A stretch of DNA of 64,000 bases from Paraburkholderia dioscoreae (GTDB taxonomy: Bacteria; Pseudomonadota; Gammaproteobacteria; Burkholderiales; Burkholderiaceae). The stretch spans positions 2,046,001-2,110,000 of the forward strand of contig NZ_LR699554.1 of assembly GCF_902459535.1 (NCBI RefSeq), written 5' to 3'. This document shows positions 59,983-64,000 of this stretch, piece after piece. The notes below the pieces were generated by a model. That model made no database searches. It was not told where the DNA came from and saw only the letters and a program-made list of their open reading frames with translations. A program made the translations under genes and the position numbers. Each line of letters starts with the position of its first letter. Positions within the stretch are counted from its first letter, which is position 1.

Positions 59983-61116
59983 TTACACATGGCGCGCGAT
60001 CACCATGCGTTGCACCTCGCTGGTTCCTTCGTAAATCTGCGTGATGCGCGCATCGCGGTAGTGGCGCTCCACCGCGTAGTCTTCCAGGTAGCCATAGCCG
60101 CCGTGAATCTGAATCGCGTTCGAGCAGATTTCCTCGGCCAGCTCCGAGGCGAACAGCTTCGCCTGCGAAGCCTCCGACAAACACGGCTTGCCTTCCGTGC
60201 GCAGCCGCGCCGCGTGATGCACGAGCAGGCGCGCGGCGTTCAGGCGCGTGGCCATGTCGGCGAGCATGTTGGCGATGGTCTGATGCTCCTTCAACGCCTT
60301 GCCGAACTGAATGCGTTCGTTCGCATAGAGCCGCGCGGCATCGAACGCGGCCCGCGCAATGCCGAGCGCCTGCGCGGCAATGCCGATGCGGCCGCCTTCG
60401 AGATTCGACAGCGCGATGCGCAAGCCCTCGCCCGGCTCGCCGAGCAGGTTGGCTTCGGGCACGGCGCAGTCGTCGAGCGAGATCGGGCAGGTGTCGGACG
60501 CGCGAATGCCGAGCTTGTGTTCCGGCTTGCCGACGTTGAAGCCCGGCGTATCGGTAGGCACGATGAAGGCCGACAGACCGCGCTTGCCGCGATCGGGATC
60601 GGTGACGGCGAACACGATCGCGACATTGGCGCGAGCGCCGTTGGTCACGAACTGCTTGCTGCCGTTGAGAATCCACTTGCCGTCGCGCAGCACGGCACGG
60701 GTGCGCAGATTGTTCGCCTCGGAGCCTGCCTGCGGCTCGGTCAGGCAGAACGCGCCGATGCTGCGGCCGGTTGCGAGGTCGTGCAGATAGCGGTCTTTTT
60801 GCGCGTCGCTGCCGAAGTTGAGGATCGGCCCGCAGCCGACCGAGTTATGCACGCTCATCAGCGTGGCGCAGGAGGCGCAGCCCGCGGCGATCTCTTCGAG
60901 CGCGAGCGCATAGGCCACGTAGTCCGTATAGGAGCCGCCCCACTCCGCCGGCACGATCATGCCGAGAAAACCGAGTTCGCCCATTTGCGTGACGACCTCG
61001 GCGGGCAGTTGCGCGTCGCGGTCCCACTGACCCGCGTAGGGCGCAAGCCGCTCGGTGGCAAAGTCGCGCGCGGCGTCGCGGATCATCCGTTGTTCGTCGG
61101 TGTAGAAGCTGTCCAT
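59983..61116 (-). CDS. Acyl-CoA dehydrogenase (isobutyryl-CoA dehydrogenase-like)
   Basis: A 377-residue FAD enzyme: FCLTEPQAGSEANNLRTRA (FAD/substrate motif), KQFVTNGARAN, RIQFGKALKEHQTIANMLADMATRLNAARLL, and IQIHGGYGYLEDYAVERHYRDARITQIYEGTSEVQRMVIAR, with the catalytic Glu in YEGTSE near the C-terminus. In context it would oxidise isobutyryl-CoA to methacrylyl-CoA. It is the first gene of the operon; the AraC regulator gene is divergent, 270 bp away. Confidence 0.93.
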   Translation of the reverse strand: MDSFYTDEQRMIRDAARDFATERLAPYAGQWDRDAQLPAEVVTQMGELGFLGMIVPAEWGGSYTDYVAYALALEEIAAGCASCATLMSVHNSVGCGPILNFGSDAQKDRYLHDLATGRSIGAFCLTEPQAGSEANNLRTRAVLRDGKWILNGSKQFVTNGARANVAIVFAVTDPDRGKRGLSAFIVPTDTPGFNVGKPEHKLGIRASDTCPISLDDCAVPEANLLGEPGEGLRIALSNLEGGRIGIAAQALGIARAAFDAARLYANERIQFGKALKEHQTIANMLADMATRLNAARLLVHHAARLRTEGKPCLSEASQAKLFASELAEEICSNAIQIHGGYGYLEDYAVERHYRDARITQIYEGTSEVQRMVIARHV

Positions 61117-61386
61117 AGTGCGCGGTCCTGTCCTGTACGTCTGATCGCGGCTGATTTGCCGCCTTGCAGTGGGTCTCCCAAGGCAAGCTGCGCGCGATCG
61201 GTTCGGACCCAGTGTAGGGAAGCCACTGGACAGGTTCGATGCTCAGCCCGATCATTCTGACTGAGCGCATTTGCCATACTGGTACGATGCGAGGCCAACT
61301 CCATCCGCAATCTCAAGGACTTGGCGAATCGACACAGGCAAAATTCTGAGCGCTTTTGCCAGCTTGAGCCAATCAGCCGGACACGC

Positions 61387-62424
61387 ATGAAGAACGATAA
61401 AGGCACGATTTCCGTCAGCATGGTCGAGGAAGCGCTCGCACTGGCGCGCTCGCGCGGCCTCGACGCGCTGCCGCTCGCCGAAGCCGCCGGCATCGCGGCG
61501 CCAATGCTGGCGTCGCCGAAAAGCCGGGTGTCGTCGGCGCAATACGGCGCGCTGTGGGCCGCGATTGCGCGCGCGCTGGACGACGAGTTCTTCGGCCAGG
61601 ATTCGCATCGCATGAAAAGCGGCAGCTTCATCGCCATGACGCAAACCGCGCTGACCGCGCGCAACGGCGCGCAGGCGCTGGCGCGCGCGATCGGTTTCAT
61701 GCGGCTCGTGCTGGACGATCTCGGCGTGCAGATCGAAACGGACACGCAGCACGTAAGGCTGCGCTTCGAGGAAAACCCCAACGCGCCGCCGCCGGCCATG
61801 TTTGCGTATGCAACCTACTTCATCCTCGTGTACGGGCTGTTGTGCTGGCTGGTCGGGCGGCGCATTCCGTTGCTCGAAGCGTGCTTTCGCTGCGCCGAGC
61901 CGCCCGCCGCGCACGAATACCGCCTGATGTTCTGCGATCACATGAGCTTCGACCAGGCCGAGTCGTACGTCGATCTCGCACCGGTGTTTCTCGACCTCCC
62001 CGTGGTCCAGACCACGAAGTCGGTCAAGCCCTTCCTGCGCGACGCGCCCGGCAGCTTCATCGTCAAGTACCGCAATCCCGGCTCGCTCGCCGCGCGTGTA
62101 CGCAAGATGCTGCGCGCCCTGCCGATGGCCGGCTGGCCCGCCGCCGATCAGATGGCCGAACGGCTGCACGTGGCCGAGGCAACCATGCGGCGGCGTTTGA
62201 AACAGGAAGGCTATACGTACCAGTCGATCAAGGACGACCTGCGGCGCGACATCGCGATCGGCGAACTGCAGGACACCGACCGCACCATTGCCGACATCGC
62301 CACCTCAGTGGGGTTTGCCGAACCGAGTGCGTTTCATCGCGCGTTTCGCAAATGGACCGGCATGCGGCCGACCGACTACCGGCCGGCGCGCGCGGATTTC
62401 ACGCGCCGGGCGGAATCGGACTAA
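61387..62424 (+). CDS. AraC-family regulator (MmsR-like position)
   Basis: A 345-residue regulator. The N-terminal two thirds match the arabinose-binding-like/OruR-type domain (GLDALPLAEAAGIAAPMLASPKSRVSSAQYGALWAAIARALDDEFFG). The C-terminus has the AraC helix-turn-helix pair: MAERLHVAEATMRRRLKQEGYTYQSIKDDLRRDIAIGEL and IADIATSVGFAEPSAFHRAFRKWTGMRPTDYR. It is divergent from the valine operon, like mmsR in Pseudomonas, and so is the likely activator. The start at 61387 is supported by family length; ribosome-site signal is weak. Confidence 0.92.
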   Translation: MKNDKGTISVSMVEEALALARSRGLDALPLAEAAGIAAPMLASPKSRVSSAQYGALWAAIARALDDEFFGQDSHRMKSGSFIAMTQTALTARNGAQALARAIGFMRLVLDDLGVQIETDTQHVRLRFEENPNAPPPAMFAYATYFILVYGLLCWLVGRRIPLLEACFRCAEPPAAHEYRLMFCDHMSFDQAESYVDLAPVFLDLPVVQTTKSVKPFLRDAPGSFIVKYRNPGSLAARVRKMLRALPMAGWPAADQMAERLHVAEATMRRRLKQEGYTYQSIKDDLRRDIAIGELQDTDRTIADIATSVGFAEPSAFHRAFRKWTGMRPTDYRPARADFTRRAESD

Positions 62425-62507
62425 GCTGTAAGGAGCAGGCCAGCCTTCTTGTGAGGTATCGGCCCGCGCCGGTCGATACGCGTCGGCCGGCGCGGCAGCC
62501 GTCAGCG

Positions 62508-64000
62508 ATGAGCACGTATCCGCGTCTCCCGTTCCGGCAGTCTGGCTCGCGCATGTCGCTTATCCGTGGCGATGTCGTGGGCCGGTTGATGCGCGGCATC
62601 ACCGTGCTCGGCGTGCTTTTGGCGTTCGGCTTCGCGTCGTGCGAATCGACTGGGCTCGATGTCCCGCTTCGCGCCGCCGTCGCGCCCAGCAGCGTGGTGG
62701 TCATTCCGGTGAATGGCGCAATCAGTCCGGCGAGTGCCGACTTCATCGTGCGCAGTCTTCAGCGTGCCGCCGACGAGCGTGCCCAACTCGCCGTGCTGCA
62801 ACTCGACACGCCGGGCGGACTCGATACGTCGATGCGGCAGATCATCAAGGCGATTCTCGCCTCGCCCGTGCCGGTCGCCACCTTCATCGCCCCGAGCGGC
62901 GCGCGCGCGGCAAGCGCCGGCACTTATATCGTTTATGCGAGCCACATCGCGGCGATGGCGCCGGGCACCAATCTCGGCGCGGCAACGCCGATCCAGATGG
63001 GCATCGGCGGCGCCGAGCCGCCGGCGGGCGGCGGCGCGCCGGGCTTGCCGGGTATTGGTGGCGGTGGCGGTGGTGGCGGTGGCAGCGCCGGCCCGGCCAA
63101 GCCCTCGGCCTCAGCCGCCTCGGCGTCTACCGGTTCCGCCAGCGCGTTGCCGCTCGACACTCAATCGACCGAAATGCGCAAGCAGGTCCACGACGCGGCC
63201 GCCTATATCCGCGGCCTCGCGCAGATGCGCGGGCGCAATGCCGACTGGGCCGAGCGCGCGGTGCGCGAAGCCGTGAGCCTGTCGGCGGCGGACGCGCTCG
63301 CGCAGCACGTCGTCGATCTGAATGCGCGCGACGTGCCCGATCTGCTGCGCCAGCTGGACGGCCGCACGGTCGTCACGAGCGCCGGCAACGTCACCCTCAA
63401 CACCGCCAACGTGCCCGTCGTCACGCTCGAAGCCGACTGGCGCAGCCATTTCCTCGCGGTGATCACCGATCCCAACGTCGCGCTGATTTTACTGATGATC
63501 GGCATGTACGGCCTGTTCTTCGAATTCGCCAATCCGGGCTTCGTGCTGCCCGGCGTGGTCGGCGCGATCAGCCTGCTGCTCGGACTCTTCGCCATGCAGA
63601 TGATGCCCATCAACTACGTCGGCCTCGGCCTGATCTTTCTCGGCATTGCGTTTCTGATCGGCGAGGCGTTTCTGCCGACCTTCGGCTCGCTCGGCTTCGG
63701 CGGCGTGGTCGCGTTCGTGATCGGCGCGCTGATGCTGATCGACACCGACGTGCCCGGCTACGGCATCCCCCTGCCGATGATCGCCGCCGTGGCCGTCTTC
63801 AGCGTGCTGTTCGTGCTCGGCGTGTCGAGACTCGCGCTGCGCGCGCGGCGCCAGCCGGTGGTAACGGGCTCGGAAGCGCTGATCGGCAGTGTCGGCGTGG
63901 TGCTCGACGGCGGCCTGCTGCCCGAGAACGCCACCTCTGACGCCACGGCAGACGGCGCGCTGGCCGGCTGGGCGCGCGTGCACGGCGAACGCTGGCGGGT
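62508..64000 (+). CDS. NfeD-family membrane serine protease (ClpP-class), partial
   Basis: The visible part (about 497 residues) has an N-terminal signal/membrane segment, then the ClpP-class protease domain: VVVIPVNGAISPASADFIVRSLQ, LDTPGGLDTSMRQIIKAILASPVPVATF and the catalytic-Ser region APSGARAASAGTYIVYAS. A Gly/Ser/Ala-rich low-complexity insert (about 63000-63150, including nine Gly) follows GTNLGAATPIQMG. After it come several transmembrane helices (LILLMIGMYGLFFEFANPGFVLPG) and the start of the C-terminal OB-fold NfeD domain, cut by the window end. Such proteases work with stomatin-like proteins in membrane quality control. The exact start among several ATGs is uncertain. Confidence 0.9.
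   Translation, partial: MSTYPRLPFRQSGSRMSLIRGDVVGRLMRGITVLGVLLAFGFASCESTGLDVPLRAAVAPSSVVVIPVNGAISPASADFIVRSLQRAADERAQLAVLQLDTPGGLDTSMRQIIKAILASPVPVATFIAPSGARAASAGTYIVYASHIAAMAPGTNLGAATPIQMGIGGAEPPAGGGAPGLPGIGGGGGGGGGSAGPAKPSASAASASTGSASALPLDTQSTEMRKQVHDAAAYIRGLAQMRGRNADWAERAVREAVSLSAADALAQHVVDLNARDVPDLLRQLDGRTVVTSAGNVTLNTANVPVVTLEADWRSHFLAVITDPNVALILLMIGMYGLFFEFANPGFVLPGVVGAISLLLGLFAMQMMPINYVGLGLIFLGIAFLIGEAFLPTFGSLGFGGVVAFVIGALMLIDTDVPGYGIPLPMIAAVAVFSVLFVLGVSRLALRARRQPVVTGSEALIGSVGVVLDGGLLPENATSDATADGALAGWARVHGERWR

Noticed and set aside
59873..60676. N-terminal extension of the acyl-CoA ligase frame
   Set aside because: It overlaps the acyl-CoA dehydrogenase gene in another frame; the ligase start at 59872 has AAGGAG and the family N-terminus.

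Overview
The window is GC-rich, densely packed proteobacterial chromosome. Several features point to a Burkholderiaceae member, most like Paraburkholderia: porins of the OmpC/Porin_4 type ending in RHRF, many LysR/AraC/GntR-controlled catabolic operons, an NfeD-type membrane protease and an mmsA/mmsB valine cluster. This assignment rests on gene style only; no rRNA or tRNA gene is present to confirm it.

Layout. 1-10 kb is mostly housekeeping: the 5' part of a glycogen-debranching-type gene, gltA (citrate synthase), a candidate small RNA with a strong terminator, an orphan MreB paralogue, two alpha/beta hydrolases, an EmrB-like exporter, an AraC regulator and glutaminase. 10-16.3 kb is an accessory, partly decayed stretch. 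It holds a deletion scar that joins a beheaded LysR gene to a beheaded pyruvate-decarboxylase-like gene, a soluble MCP/Cache sensor, a HAF-repeat secreted protein, a porin with an AT-rich 5' region, and an IS66 transposase remnant. Two nearly matching 16-bp perfect palindromes lie in this stretch.

16.3-49 kb is a run of catabolic modules. (i) A Rieske dioxygenase alpha/beta pair with an MFS transporter and a divergent LysR gene. (ii) A long minus-strand operon (29.7 to 20.8 kb) under a divergent GntR gene: alpha/beta hydrolase, amidohydrolase, sugar-type ABC transporter, a flavin monooxygenase resembling the pyridine-ring-opening enzyme MHPCO, a RidA protein, a fumarylacetoacetate-hydrolase-family enzyme and a small membrane protein. 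(iii) A GFA-family protein and a second porin. (iv) A minus-strand operon (41.3 to 32.7 kb) encoding hydantoinase/oxoprolinase A and B, a three-subunit HcnABC-like flavin dehydrogenase and the paired membrane proteins DUF969/DUF979. (v) A plus-strand operon (43.5 to 49.0 kb) encoding a polar amino-acid ABC transporter, a ureohydrolase, a RidA protein and an ArgE-type deacylase. Two LysR genes sit tail to tail between (iv) and (v), each divergent from one operon.

49-53.5 kb holds a small hypothetical gene, then an iron/metal module: a YqjI-like PadR regulator with a duplicated His-rich motif, a YqjH-like siderophore-interacting reductase and an MFS transporter. 53.7-61.1 kb is a minus-strand valine/branched-chain acyl-CoA operon with a divergent AraC (MmsR-like) regulator. 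The window ends inside an NfeD-family membrane serine protease.

No CRISPR array, rRNA, tRNA, intact insertion sequence or prophage was seen. The candidates for something undescribed are the MHPCO-like ring-opening cluster, the Hyu/HcnABC/DUF969-979 operon, the ureohydrolase/RidA/deacylase operon, the paired palindromes and the small RNA upstream of gltA. All substrates named for these are inference.
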